In this document: one piece after another, positions 1 to 6,928 of the stretch
How positions within the stretch are numbered: the stretch's first letter is position 1
Layout of the letters: each line of letters opens with the position of its first letter
Translations under genes and position numbers: made by a program
DNA from: Limosilactobacillus alvi
Lineage (GTDB): Bacteria > Bacillota > Bacilli > Lactobacillales > Lactobacillaceae
Length of the DNA stretch: 43,865 nucleotides
Reading direction: 5' to 3'
Assembly (NCBI RefSeq): GCF_016900115.1
Contig: NZ_JACJJQ010000014.1
Location: forward strand, 1-43,865
Notes under the pieces: generated by a model
Told to the model about the DNA's origin: nothing
Database searches by the model: none
Seen by the model: only the letters and a program-made list of their open reading frames with translations

Positions 1-30
1 ATACATAAAATCCCCTAAATCAAAAAAATT

Positions 31-82
31 GGTACTGCTAGGATTTTACTCCTATCAGTACCAAATATTGTAGACCCTAAAA
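31..82. repeat. Mobile-element terminus, inverted copy of the one at the right end of the window
   Basis: Positions 32-82 match the reverse complement of 43739-43788 with one substitution and one extra base. The block contains a self-complementary hairpin (GTACTG ... CAGTAC, inner AGGA/TCCT). If the element ends at CA (position 63), its terminus pairs with a TG start at 43757, the 5'-TG...CA-3' pattern usual for IS3-type elements. About 18 bp beyond these ends are also shared (64-82), so the true boundary is uncertain. The element body lies outside the window to the left. The family assignment is inference. Confidence 0.5.
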
Positions 83-101
83 TGTTCATGAGGTGAGAAA
101 A

Positions 102-548
102 ATGGCAGATACTGATTATGATTTACTGCAAGAACAAGCACAAGCTTTAATTACCGGTGAAGATGACTGGGTTGCGATTACGGCTAATCTAGCAGCGCTC
201 TTATTTAATTCTTTGGAAGAGGTTAACTTTGCAGGCTTTTACCGGATGAAGGACGGTGAATTAATTCTTGGGCCTTTCCAAGGTCAGGTGGCTTGTGTCC
301 ATATTCAACTTGGAAATGGGGTTTGTGGAACAGCTGCTCAACAAGAAAAGACGATCGTTGTTCCCAACGTTCATGAGTTTGCTGGCCATATCGCTTGTGA
401 TGCAGCATCTAATTCTGAAATCGTTGTTCCGGTCTTTAAGGATGGTCGATTTTGGGGCGTCCTAGATATTGATAGTCCAAAACTTAACCGTTTTAGCGAA
501 GCTGACCAGATCGGTTTGGAAGGGCTTGCGGAATTAATTTTTAATTAA
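102..548 (+). CDS. msrC: Free methionine-(R)-sulfoxide reductase (GAF domain)
   Basis: This 148-aa single GAF-domain protein belongs to the fRMsr family, which reduces free L-methionine-(R)-sulfoxide in the cytosol with thioredoxin-type reductant. The three family cysteines are present at C65, C75 and C99 (contexts VACVH, GVCG, HIACD), and the conserved VVPV and GVLDIDSP segments follow. The length equals the usual family size. The ATG at 102 is preferred over an in-frame GTG at 93 because AGGTGAG (91-97) stands just upstream. The gene starts 20 bp downstream of the mobile-element terminus, so its native promoter may have been displaced. It is followed by a ClC-type channel gene in the same direction. 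Confidence 0.9.
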   Translation: MADTDYDLLQEQAQALITGEDDWVAITANLAALLFNSLEEVNFAGFYRMKDGELILGPFQGQVACVHIQLGNGVCGTAAQQEKTIVVPNVHEFAGHIACDAASNSEIVVPVFKDGRFWGVLDIDSPKLNRFSEADQIGLEGLAELIFN

Positions 549-573
549 GCCCTAGTGTTCATCAAAAAAATGG

Positions 574-582
574 TGCTAAAAT
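574..582 (+). promoter_or_regulatory. Candidate extended -10 promoter for the ClC gene
   Basis: TGCTAAAAT is an extended -10 (TG at 574-575, TAAAAT at 577-582), 36 bp before the ATG of the channel gene. No convincing -35 was found, as is common with extended -10 promoters. Confidence 0.4.
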
Positions 583-617
583 AAAAAGCGAAATTTTTTG
601 AAGGATACTGATTTATT

Positions 618-1871
618 ATGGAGAATGTTACAAGTCGTCGCCAGGATATTAATTTAGCGGTGATTACAGTTTGTTTAGGTTTAATTGTTGGTTGCTCGTC
701 AATGCTATTAGGGGTGCTACTGGACACAGTGGAGCACCTTTTTTTAGGTTTTGTTGAAAATAATCAGATGCCGGTAGCAGTGAATGCTTTACCGAGTCGG
801 CGATTAGTTTCGTTGATTATCGGGGGAATCATTAGTGCCGTTGTCTGGTATTTCTTACAAAGAGATTGGGAACCGGTTGGGATTAACGCCTCAATTAAAG
901 GAAAACGAATGCCAGTTTTGCGGACGGCAATTCATGTTATGACCCAGATTTTCTACGTTAGTACCGGGGGTTCTATCGGACGTGAATTAGCGCCACGACA
1001 GGCCGGGGCAATGATTGCCGACAATTTGAGTCGCTCCTTTGATCGGCATGGATGGTCAATTGATCCGGAAGACCGACGCTTACTAATTGCAGCTGCCGCT
1101 GGGGCCGGTTTTGCCGGGGTCTATATCTCCCCAATTACTGGGACTATGTTTTGTTTAGAGTTGCTTTACAAAAAAATTAATACCCGGTCGGTTGCCGTTA
1201 GTGTGACAATGTCATCAATTGCAACGATGGTTGGTTCAATTACGAAGGGCTTTGTTCCTTATTATTTAACTGGGAATCGTCACTATGGCCTAGTTGTTAT
1301 TCCTTTGGCAATTCTCTTAGGAATCGTGAATGGTTTCTTAGGAACAATCTTTAAAAAATTTATCAAACTTGCTAGTCAAAACCGGGCTAAGGGGAAAGCA
1401 ATTCTTTGGCAACTTAGTTTAGTGGGGCTTTTAACTGGCCTGGTTGCAATGTTTTTCCCAGCGGTTTGTGGAAATGGCCGGGGCCTTGCTCAATTAGCGA
1501 TGAATACAAACAGCTCAACAGGACTAAGTGGTGCCTTGTTGTGGTTAGTGTTTGGTTTTTTCGCTAAAGCCATTGTTACGCTTTTGACCATTAAAGGTGG
1601 GGGATATGGTGGAACGCTAACCCCATCAATTGCAATTGGAGCATGTACCGGTGTTTTGCTTGGAGTTGTCTATATGGCGGTTGTCCCCGGGATAACGCTG
1701 GCTCAATGTGCTGTCTTAGGAGCTGTTTCACTATTAGCAGCTTCACAACAAGCTCCCTTAATGGCCCTGTTTATGATTTTTGAAGTCTGCCACATGCAAT
1801 ATTCAGCTTTGCTTCCGCTTGGATTAGCAGTTGCTGTTTCAATCTGGGTTTCAAAGCAAATGCAAAAGTAA
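618..1871 (+). CDS. ClC-family chloride channel / H+-coupled anion transporter
   Basis: The 417-aa polytopic membrane protein has about ten hydrophobic segments and the ClC pore signatures in order: a GRE motif carrying the gating glutamate (GRELAP, near residue 120), a mid-protein ISPITGTMF segment, and GGTLTPSIAIGA near 340, which corresponds to GxFxP. It probably moves chloride, fluoride or another small anion across the cytoplasmic membrane; the substrate cannot be read from the sequence. The usual GREGP is here GRELAP and the canonical GSGIP motif is not recognisable, so it belongs to a divergent bacterial ClC branch. The ATG at 618 has AAGGA at 601-605 upstream, a rather long spacing. 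It has no cytoplasmic CBS domains. Confidence 0.85.
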   Translation: MENVTSRRQDINLAVITVCLGLIVGCSSMLLGVLLDTVEHLFLGFVENNQMPVAVNALPSRRLVSLIIGGIISAVVWYFLQRDWEPVGINASIKGKRMPVLRTAIHVMTQIFYVSTGGSIGRELAPRQAGAMIADNLSRSFDRHGWSIDPEDRRLLIAAAAGAGFAGVYISPITGTMFCLELLYKKINTRSVAVSVTMSSIATMVGSITKGFVPYYLTGNRHYGLVVIPLAILLGIVNGFLGTIFKKFIKLASQNRAKGKAILWQLSLVGLLTGLVAMFFPAVCGNGRGLAQLAMNTNSSTGLSGALLWLVFGFFAKAIVTLLTIKGGGYGGTLTPSIAIGACTGVLLGVVYMAVVPGITLAQCAVLGAVSLLAASQQAPLMALFMIFEVCHMQYSALLPLGLAVAVSIWVSKQMQK

Positions 1872-1909
1872 TTAAGAAAGTGGTTATGAAGCTTTTGTTA
1901 TAAGATACC

Positions 1910-1938
1910 TTGCCAACGCTTCTTGAAGATGCTAAACT
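1910..1938 (+). promoter_or_regulatory. Promoter of tRNA-Ser
   Basis: -35 TTGCCA (1910-1915), 17-bp spacer and -10 TAAACT (1933-1938) with an extended TG. It lies 17 bp upstream of the tRNA 5' end. Confidence 0.65.
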
Positions 1939-1955
1939 GTAGTAGTCAATTTAAT

Positions 1956-2044
1956 GGAGAGTTGGCAGAGTGGTAATGCACCGGACTCGAAATCCGGCGA
2001 ACCCATGTTGAATGGGCGCGCAGGTTCAAATCCTGTACTCTCCT
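1956..2044 (+). tRNA. tRNA-Ser (anticodon CGA)
   Basis: This is a class II tRNA of about 89 nt. The acceptor arm GGAGAGT pairs with ACTCTCC (2037-2043). The anticodon stem CCGGA/TCCGG encloses the loop CTCGAAA, giving anticodon CGA, which reads the serine codon UCG. A long variable arm (AACCCATGTTGAATGGGC region) and a T-arm with GGTTCAAATCC follow. The 3' CCA is not encoded and must be added post-transcriptionally. It is a single-gene unit with its own promoter and a strong terminator. No integrase or duplicated 3' end was seen beside it. Confidence 0.95.
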
Positions 2045-2060
2045 TTAAATAATTAATTAT

Positions 2061-2102
2061 AAGGCCGATTAAGCGTCAGAGAGATGACGTTTAATCGGCC
2101 TT
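2061..2102. terminator. Long hairpin after tRNA-Ser
   Basis: An 18-bp stem (AAGGCCGATTAAGCGTCA with its complement, one G-T pair) with a 6-nt loop follows the tRNA. There is no long T-run after the stem on the plus strand, so it may act mainly as a 3' barrier or processing signal. Confidence 0.7.
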
Positions 2103-2150
2103 ATACGTTATATGATAAAAGTATTAGGGAACGTTTGTAAATTGTTCTGT

Positions 2151-2179
2151 TTTACAAATTCTAGCAAACTAGATAAAAT
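2151..2179 (+). promoter_or_regulatory. Promoter of mvaS
   Basis: -35 TTTACA (2151-2156), 17-bp spacer, -10 TAAAAT (2174-2179), 40 bp upstream of the TTG start. Confidence 0.6.
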
Positions 2180-2219
2180 AATTACACTATAGTAAATAAG
2201 AATATCTGGAGGGATAGTT

Positions 2220-3374
2220 TTGAAGATTGGTATTGACCGGGTTGGTTTTGCGACCACATCTCTTTTTCTGGATTTAAAAGATTTAGCAGTTGCGCGGGGT
2301 GTTGATCCCAATAAATACTTGATTGGGATTGGTCAAAGCGAACAAGCGGTGATTCCTCCTACCCAAGATATAGTAACTTTGGCAACTCAAGCAGCAGCTA
2401 AATTTCCTAAAGCTGAATTGGCACAGGTTAGTACCTTGATTGTCGCAACTGAGTCAGGAATTGACAATTCAAAGGCGAGTGCAGTTTACGTCAAGCACCT
2501 CTTAGGTTTGGATGATTTTGTTCGGACGGTCGAATTAAAAGAAGCTTGTTACTCGGCAACGGCTGGCCTTCAATTTGCGAAAGGGTTAATTGTCCTTAAT
2601 CCGAATGAACGGATTTTGGTAATCGGATCAGATATTGCTCGTTATGGGCTTGAAACAGGTGGTGAAGTTACCCAAGGTGGGGGCGCGGTTGCAATGATGG
2701 TGACGGCTAACCCCCGGGTAATGGTCTTTGGGGATACGAACGTAGCGATGACGAAGGACATTATGGACTTCTGGCGGCCATTATACCGGACAGAAGCCTT
2801 AGTTGATGGTAAGTTCTCAACCCAGGTTTACATTGATTTTTTCCAAGCCTGCTGGCAACGTTACCGGCAACTAACTGGGCGGACTTTAGCTGATTTTGAA
2901 GGCTTTCTCTTCCATTTACCGTTTACGAAGATGGGGCGAAAGGCGCTCGCCAGTGAATTAGGTGACCGAGAAGATGAAGTTGCCAGCCGCTATTGGAACA
3001 TCTTGGCAGCTAGTCAAATTTATAGTCGACGAGTTGGAAATTTGTATACAGGTTCTCTTTACTTAGGTTTACTTTCCGCATTAAATAACGGCCAATTAGA
3101 GGCTGGTAACCAGTTAGGATTATTCAGTTATGGTTCTGGGGCTGAAGGTGAATTTTATACGGGAACTTTGGTTGCGGGGTTTGAAAACTTTATTGATCAT
3201 CCGGATAAGTTTTTGGATCAACGGCGGCAAGTTTCGGTAGCTGAGTATGAGCAGTTATTTAATCAACAATTAGGAATGAAGAGTGAAGATATCACTTTTG
3301 ATGTTTCAAATGATCCAGCCGAATTTGTCTTAGCTGGGCAAACGGATCATAAACGGGTTTATCAACGGAAGTAA
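2220..3374 (+). CDS. mvaS: Hydroxymethylglutaryl-CoA synthase
   Basis: The 384-aa thiolase-fold enzyme condenses acetyl-CoA with acetoacetyl-CoA to HMG-CoA, the first committed step of the mevalonate route to isoprenoids (the bacterial source of undecaprenyl phosphate in lactobacilli). The catalytic residues are visible: general base Glu79 (ATESG), nucleophile Cys110 (KEACYSATAG) and His232 (FLFHLPFTKMG). The length matches Gram-positive MvaS. Translation starts at TTG 2220, placed 6 bp after GGAGGG (2208-2213); no better ATG exists nearby. It is transcribed alone and ends in the shared repeat and terminator region facing lexA. Confidence 0.95.
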   Translation: MKIGIDRVGFATTSLFLDLKDLAVARGVDPNKYLIGIGQSEQAVIPPTQDIVTLATQAAAKFPKAELAQVSTLIVATESGIDNSKASAVYVKHLLGLDDFVRTVELKEACYSATAGLQFAKGLIVLNPNERILVIGSDIARYGLETGGEVTQGGGAVAMMVTANPRVMVFGDTNVAMTKDIMDFWRPLYRTEALVDGKFSTQVYIDFFQACWQRYRQLTGRTLADFEGFLFHLPFTKMGRKALASELGDREDEVASRYWNILAASQIYSRRVGNLYTGSLYLGLLSALNNGQLEAGNQLGLFSYGSGAEGEFYTGTLVAGFENFIDHPDKFLDQRRQVSVAEYEQLFNQQLGMKSEDITFDVSNDPAEFVLAGQTDHKRVYQRK

Positions 3375-3376
3375 AA

Positions 3377-3681
3377 CAAAAGAAGAATGGCGAGGCTGGG
3401 GAAAAAGCTCCTTGACGACCTGGTTGGGATAAGAAGAGCGAAGGTTGATTCATTAGAATCGGCTTTTTGTTTGCACTTATCCGCTAAGGCCGTAATTTGG
3501 AGCGAACCAGCCAACTGGTTTGGCGTTTGTGAGCCCGTGCAAGGCTGAATCGGTTGGTGCGACCGTTAGGAAAGCAACTACCATTTAGCCACCGTTTTGA
3601 CCTTAGTTACTAAGTAACATTCGGAGATGAAAGAAGAGGCCGGGAAGAAACATTTGTTTCTTCCTGGCCTCTCTTCTTTTG
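3377..3681. repeat. Structured dispersed repeat, copy A (long form)
   Basis: The mvaS-lexA gap (about 320 bp) is filled by this element, shared with 13315-13495. It has a stem GGATAAG (3427-3433)/CTTATCC (3476-3482) enclosing GAAGGTTGATTC/GAATCGGCTTTT, then CTAAGG (3484-3489)/CCTTAG (3601-3606), a palindrome GTTACTAAGTAAC, and a long terminator hairpin. The outermost ends form a perfect 10-bp inverted repeat, CAAAAGAAGA (3377-3386) and its complement (3672-3681). About 95 nt within the CTAAGG/CCTTAG stem are absent from the other copy. No ORF is evident. It could be a MITE-like element or a structured RNA; the function is unknown. Confidence 0.75.
3636..3680. terminator. Bidirectional terminator between mvaS and lexA
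   Basis: GAGGCCGGGAAGAAACA (3636-3652) pairs with 3655-3671 with a very short loop, flanked by A-rich and T-rich tails (AAAGAA/TTCTTTT). It serves converging mvaS and lexA and forms the 3' end of repeat copy A. Confidence 0.8.
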
Positions 3682-3696
3682 TTTGCCGACTAAAAT

Positions 3697-4323
3697 CTAG
3701 AAAATACTATCCCGGAACAAACCAATCACCCGACCTAAGATTCGTACATCGTCAAGAATAATTGGATCCATATCATCGTTTTCAGGTTCAAGGCGGTAGT
3801 AACGAGCTTCTTTGTAGAACCGCTTACAAGTCACTTCGTTTTCGGCCGTCATCGCTATCACAACATCCCCGTTATTGGCAGTTTCTTGTTGTCGGACAAT
3901 CACCTTATCACCATTCAAGATTCCCATGTTAATCATACTGTTACCTTTAATGGTTAACATGAACAAGTCATCGTTATCTTGAATGGTTGGCGGAACTGGG
4001 TAGTAATCCGTTGCTTCTTCGATTGCTAAAATCGGTTGACCAGCTGCAACAACTCCCAAAAGTGGAATTTCGTGTTGGTGGGGCTTAATTCCAATGGCTG
4101 CTAAACCATCCTGAGTGATTTCTAAGGCTCGTGGCTTGGCTGGGTCTTTTTGTAAATAACCGCGTTTGATTAATCGGTTAATATGCCCGTGGACCGTTGA
4201 AGTTGATGAAAGACCAACGGCATCACAAATTTCGCGGATCGTTGGTGGATATCCTTGTTCGGTTACTTGTTGATGAATAAAAGCAAGGACTTCAAGCTGT
4301 TTTGGCTCGGAATTTCTTGGCAT
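3697..4323 (-). CDS. lexA: LexA, SOS response transcriptional repressor
   Basis: The 208-aa repressor has an N-terminal winged helix-turn-helix (about residues 1-65, with [20 protein letters not shown] as recognition region) and a C-terminal S24 peptidase domain. The self-cleavage site Ala94-Gly95 (VAAGQP) and the Ser129 (GNSM) / Lys167 (TCKRF) dyad are intact, so RecA-stimulated autocleavage should work. AGGAG lies 8 bp before the ATG. A LexA-type box overlaps its own -35 (4379-4392), consistent with autoregulation. The gene is divergent from a DUF896 gene, a family linked to the SOS regulon in Bacillus. Confidence 0.97.
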   Translation of the reverse strand: MPRNSEPKQLEVLAFIHQQVTEQGYPPTIREICDAVGLSSTSTVHGHINRLIKRGYLQKDPAKPRALEITQDGLAAIGIKPHQHEIPLLGVVAAGQPILAIEEATDYYPVPPTIQDNDDLFMLTIKGNSMINMGILNGDKVIVRQQETANNGDVVIAMTAENEVTCKRFYKEARYYRLEPENDDMDPIILDDVRILGRVIGLFRDSIF

Positions 4324-4352
4324 AGTGATTACTCCTTGTTATAATTTTTTCC

Positions 4353-4381
4353 ATTTTAACATGATTTTTTCTAAATGTAAA
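4353..4381 (-). promoter_or_regulatory. lexA promoter
   Basis: Read on the minus strand: -35 TTTACA (complement of 4376-4381), 17-bp spacer and -10 TAAAAT (complement of 4353-4358). Confidence 0.7.
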
Positions 4382-4392
4382 ACATGCGTTCG
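4379..4392. promoter_or_regulatory. LexA operator (SOS box)
   Basis: AAAACATGCGTTCG fits the Gram-positive SOS box (CGAACRNRYGTTYG type) in its right half and central AACAT..GTTCG positions; the two leading bases deviate. It overlaps the lexA -35 and lies just upstream of the divergent DUF896 promoter, so one site could govern both genes. Confidence 0.65.
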
Positions 4393-4403
4393 AACTTTTC
4401 TGC

Positions 4404-4432
4404 TTGCATTTAAGTCTTGATTTGAGTATGCT
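4404..4432 (+). promoter_or_regulatory. Promoter of the DUF896 gene
   Basis: -35 TTGCAT (4404-4409), 17-bp spacer, -10 TATGCT (4427-4432). It starts 12 bp to the right of the LexA box. Confidence 0.55.
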
Positions 4433-4460
4433 AAATTCAGTTCTCTAAGGAGTTGATACG

Positions 4461-4712
4461 ATGACTGAATCAAATGAACAAGACCAATTGTTAAAACGCA
4501 TTAACGAATTGGCCCATAAAAACAAAACGGTTGGTTTAACTACAGCTGAAAAAGCAGAACGTAAGAAACTACGGGATCAATATCTAGCTAATTTCCGCGA
4601 AGCTTTTCGGTCTAACATTGAGATGATGCGAATCTATGATAAAGACGGAAAAGAAGTAACCCCAGAAAAGGTCCGTCAAGTTCAACGGAAAAAAGGTTTG
4701 CGCGACGATTAA
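4461..4712 (+). CDS. DUF896 (YnzC/UPF0291) family protein
   Basis: This small soluble, highly charged 83-aa protein has the family core: a helical hairpin INELAHK...[22 protein letters not shown], followed by a short basic tail with KKGLRDD. In Bacillus the homologue ynzC lies in the SOS-controlled yneA-yneB-ynzC operon; the molecular role is not established. Here it is divergent from lexA and shares an operator region, which supports an SOS link. AAGGAG precedes the ATG by 8-9 bp. No terminator separates it from the next gene. Confidence 0.85.
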   Translation: MTESNEQDQLLKRINELAHKNKTVGLTTAEKAERKKLRDQYLANFREAFRSNIEMMRIYDKDGKEVTPEKVRQVQRKKGLRDD

Positions 4713-4779
4713 AAATCACTTTTAAAATTCCTCTAGATTGTGTAACATAGATATGATAACAATAAAGGGGGAAAGACAA

Positions 4780-5007
4780 GTGGGTCTTACAATCGCCTTA
4801 GTAATTCTGGCATTAATTGTCGGAATTGCCGTTGGTTTCTTCGGGGCACGCCGTTACATGGAAAACTACCTGCGTAACAATCCGCCAATTTCGGCAGATA
4901 TGTTACGGACGATGATGCTTCAAATGGGGCAAAAGCCTTCTGATAAGAAGTTGCACCAAATGATGCAAACCATGAAGAACCAAGCTAAGAAAGCTAACAA
5001 AAAGTAG
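4780..5007 (+). CDS. YneF/UPF0154 family small membrane protein
   Basis: The 75-aa protein has one N-terminal transmembrane helix (about residues 2-24, [20 protein letters not shown]) followed by a positively charged cytoplasmic part containing [21 protein letters not shown], the signature region of YneF/UPF0154. The function is unknown. A GTG start at 4780 is chosen because AAAGGGGG (4764-4771) is 8 bp upstream and the transmembrane helix then begins immediately; an upstream in-frame ATG at 4753 lacks a binding site. It lies directly behind the DUF896 gene, as yneF follows the ynzC region in Bacillus. Confidence 0.85.
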   Translation: MGLTIALVILALIVGIAVGFFGARRYMENYLRNNPPISADMLRTMMLQMGQKPSDKKLHQMMQTMKNQAKKANKK

Positions 5008-5023
5008 TGGAGTACTACAAAAT

Positions 5024-5056
5024 AAAAAAGCGGCTGGATTTTCCGGTCGCTTTTTT
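5024..5056. terminator. Bidirectional terminator
   Basis: AAAAAAGCGGCTGG / CCGGTCGCTTTTTT hairpin with a 5-nt loop and T-run, between the YneF gene and the converging plsC. Confidence 0.9.
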
Positions 5057-5059
5057 ATT

Positions 5060-5698
5060 TTAAAAATGATCATCTGCAGGCTTTTCAGGCATCTGATAGT
5101 GATAGTTTGGGTCTAATTGTTGATCCAAACTATCAAAAGCACTTTGCATTTGCTGGCTAATCTGAGCCATGTTTTCTTCTGATAACTTCATCTTCCGATC
5201 AATCGTAATTGGTTTTCCAATCGCAATCTTTCGTTTTTCCCGCCGAAAAAGTTGCTTAAATTTCAGTGGTCCTTGGTAAACGGCTGGAACTAAGGGAACC
5301 CCAGCAAGTTTAGCGATTACTAACGCACCACCCTTGAGTTTTGAGGAATAGCGTGAACCGGAAGGAAAAATGATTGTTGCTAAATCCGTTTGTTTTAAAA
5401 TTCGAACCGGAGTCTTAACCGCTGACGGACCAGGATGAACTCGGTTAACGGGGAAGGCATTTAGTTTCCGTAAAAAGTAATTAGCAAACTTGCTTTGGAA
5501 AATTTCTTCTTTTGCCATAAAAGCAAATTTCTTTGGATAAATTGCTAAGGCTAATAAAACCGGGTCCATCCAGGAACGGTGTGGTGCTACCAAAATGTAG
5601 TTTCCTTTTGGTAGGTTTTCTTTACCGACTACGATTGGTCGCCCATTAATTAAATTTAGAAACGGTCCCACCACATGGACTAAAAAACTATAAAGCAT
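5060..5698 (-). CDS. plsC: 1-acyl-sn-glycerol-3-phosphate acyltransferase
   Basis: This 212-aa LPLAT-family acyltransferase acylates lysophosphatidate to phosphatidate at the membrane. The catalytic HX4D box is H40-D45 (HRSWMD), the second motif is AFPVNR (81-86), the substrate-binding FPSGSR (111-116) replaces the more usual FPEGTR, and VPLVPAVYQGP follows. The N-terminus is hydrophobic (LYSFLVHVVGPFLNLI). The ATG at 5698 has GAGG 7 bp upstream; an in-frame TTG six bases earlier is too close to it. With CdsA and UppS also in the window it belongs to envelope lipid synthesis. Related LPLAT proteins have varied acceptors, so the exact substrate is inferred. Confidence 0.85.
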   Translation of the reverse strand: MLYSFLVHVVGPFLNLINGRPIVVGKENLPKGNYILVAPHRSWMDPVLLALAIYPKKFAFMAKEEIFQSKFANYFLRKLNAFPVNRVHPGPSAVKTPVRILKQTDLATIIFPSGSRYSSKLKGGALVIAKLAGVPLVPAVYQGPLKFKQLFRREKRKIAIGKPITIDRKMKLSEENMAQISQQMQSAFDSLDQQLDPNYHYQMPEKPADDHF

Positions 5699-5719
5699 TG
5701 ACAAACCTCACATGAAAAA

Positions 5720-5748
5720 TTTACTGTAAATACATTACTAAGTATAGA
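5720..5748 (+). promoter_or_regulatory. Promoter of the methyltransferase / GIY-YIG pair
   Basis: -35 TTTACT (5720-5725), 17-bp spacer, -10 TATAGA (5743-5748), 45 bp before the GTG start. Confidence 0.45.
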
Positions 5749-5792
5749 AGATTGAATTTTATTTATGCAAGTAGTTGGAGGAATTAAATATC

Positions 5793-6545
5793 GTGGCAGA
5801 TGATCTATTGCAAGCAAACGAAAGGATTGATCAACTTTCCGCCCAAGGGATTCAAATTATCCAAAGTTCGGAAGTTTTCGCTTTCTCACTGGATGCGGTT
5901 TTACTAGCTGATTTCGTTCGACCTAACCGAAAACATAATTTGCAAACGGTTGACCTTTGTGCTGGTAACGGAGCGATTGGGCTCTTCTTAAACCGTAAAC
6001 TTGGCGGTCAGATTATTGAAGTAGAATTGCAGGACCGCTTGGCTGATATGGCGAGACGGAGTGTTCAACTAAACGATTTAGCCGAACGTTACCAAGTTTT
6101 AAACGTTGATGTAAAAAAAATCTATAATTATTTACCGAAAGATTCGGCAGACATTGTGGTTTGCAATCCACCCTATTTTAAGGACCACCCCCAAAGTGAA
6201 AAAAATCCAAATCAATACTTAGCTTTGGCCCGGCATGAAATTGCCCTTAATTTAAAAGAAGTAATTGAAAAAATGAGTGGCCTTTTGAAAATGAACGGGA
6301 AGGCCTATTTGGTTCACCGTCCAGAGCGGTTAACGGAAATCTTAAGCTTAATGACGAGTTTGCGTTTAGAACCAAAGCGCCTCAAGCTGATTTATCCCAA
6401 AGTTGGCCGGGATGCTAATATGGTTTTGATTGAGGCGATTAAAGACGGTAAAAAAGGTGGCTTAAAGATTGTACCACCGCTTGTGGTTGTAAATGAGAAG
6501 GGTGAATACGTTCCTAAAGTGATGGCGATGCTAAATGGTTACTAA
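5793..6545 (+). CDS. tRNA1(Val) adenine-N6-methyltransferase-like (YabB/TrmN6 family)
   Basis: The 250-aa class I SAM-dependent methyltransferase has the SAM-binding motif [10 protein letters not shown] (54-63) and the catalytic NPPY tetrad (125-128), which marks N6-adenine methylation. The family modifies A37 of tRNA1(Val) in enterobacteria; the substrate of the Gram-positive YabB branch is inferred by homology. The GTG at 5793 is preferred, with GGAGG about 11 bp upstream; a TTG at 5775 would overlap that site. Its 3' end overlaps the next gene by 11 bp, as in the conserved yabB-yazA pair, so the two are co-translated. Confidence 0.85.
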   Translation: MADDLLQANERIDQLSAQGIQIIQSSEVFAFSLDAVLLADFVRPNRKHNLQTVDLCAGNGAIGLFLNRKLGGQIIEVELQDRLADMARRSVQLNDLAERYQVLNVDVKKIYNYLPKDSADIVVCNPPYFKDHPQSEKNPNQYLALARHEIALNLKEVIEKMSGLLKMNGKAYLVHRPERLTEILSLMTSLRLEPKRLKLIYPKVGRDANMVLIEAIKDGKKGGLKIVPPLVVVNEKGEYVPKVMAMLNGY

Positions 6546-6807
6546 AGCTTATTTCATGTATGTTCTATTGTGTGCAGATAATAGTTTTTACTGTGGCTTC
6601 ACGGATGATGTTGACCAACGGTTCGCCACGCACCAAGCATATAAAGGAGCAAAGTATACCCGGGTAAAAAAGCGCCACCCACTTAAGTTAATTTACCAAG
6701 AGAAGTTCACCAATAAGCATGATGCTCTCTCAGCGGAGTATCACTTTAAACATCAAACACGTTTAAAAAAGGAAGCTTTCCTTAAGGATCACGGTGTGAC
6801 ATGGTAA
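6535..6807 (+). CDS. GIY-YIG domain protein (YazA/UPF0213 family)
   Basis: The 90-aa protein consists of a lone GIY-YIG nuclease-type domain: the first motif is [15 protein letters not shown] (residues 9-23), then an invariant-type arginine (R29, DQRFATH) and a conserved glutamate in [14 protein letters not shown]. This UPF0213 family has no settled function in Firmicutes. It overlaps the methyltransferase gene by 11 bp. The ATG at 6535 has no strong binding site of its own, which fits translational coupling; an internal ATG at 6556 is an alternative. Confidence 0.85.
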   Translation: MVTKAYFMYVLLCADNSFYCGFTDDVDQRFATHQAYKGAKYTRVKKRHPLKLIYQEKFTNKHDALSAEYHFKHQTRLKKEAFLKDHGVTW

Positions 6808-6832
6808 AATTCTCCCGAAAATTTTGATAATA

Positions 6833-6841
6833 TGCTATAAT
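6833..6841 (+). promoter_or_regulatory. Extended -10 promoter for ldhD
   Basis: TGCTATAAT (TG 6833-6834, TATAAT 6836-6841), a consensus extended -10, about 90 bp upstream of the D-lactate dehydrogenase ATG. This leaves a leader of about 80 nt. Confidence 0.6.
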
Positions 6842-6928
6842 TTGTATTACTCCTTGAAAGCGGTTGAATTACCGTATTGAGTGTCTGTTGCTAGTCGATA
6901 TCGAATGAAAACTTGGAGGCTAACTAAG

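Noticed and set aside
1956-2044. tRNA-Ser as an integration site for a prophage or island
   Set aside because: No integrase, no duplicated tRNA 3' end and only ordinary housekeeping genes follow.
3375-3696. CRISPR array or small protein gene in the mvaS-lexA gap
   Set aside because: There are no short regularly spaced repeats and no ORF with a binding site; the content is the structured repeat and a terminator.
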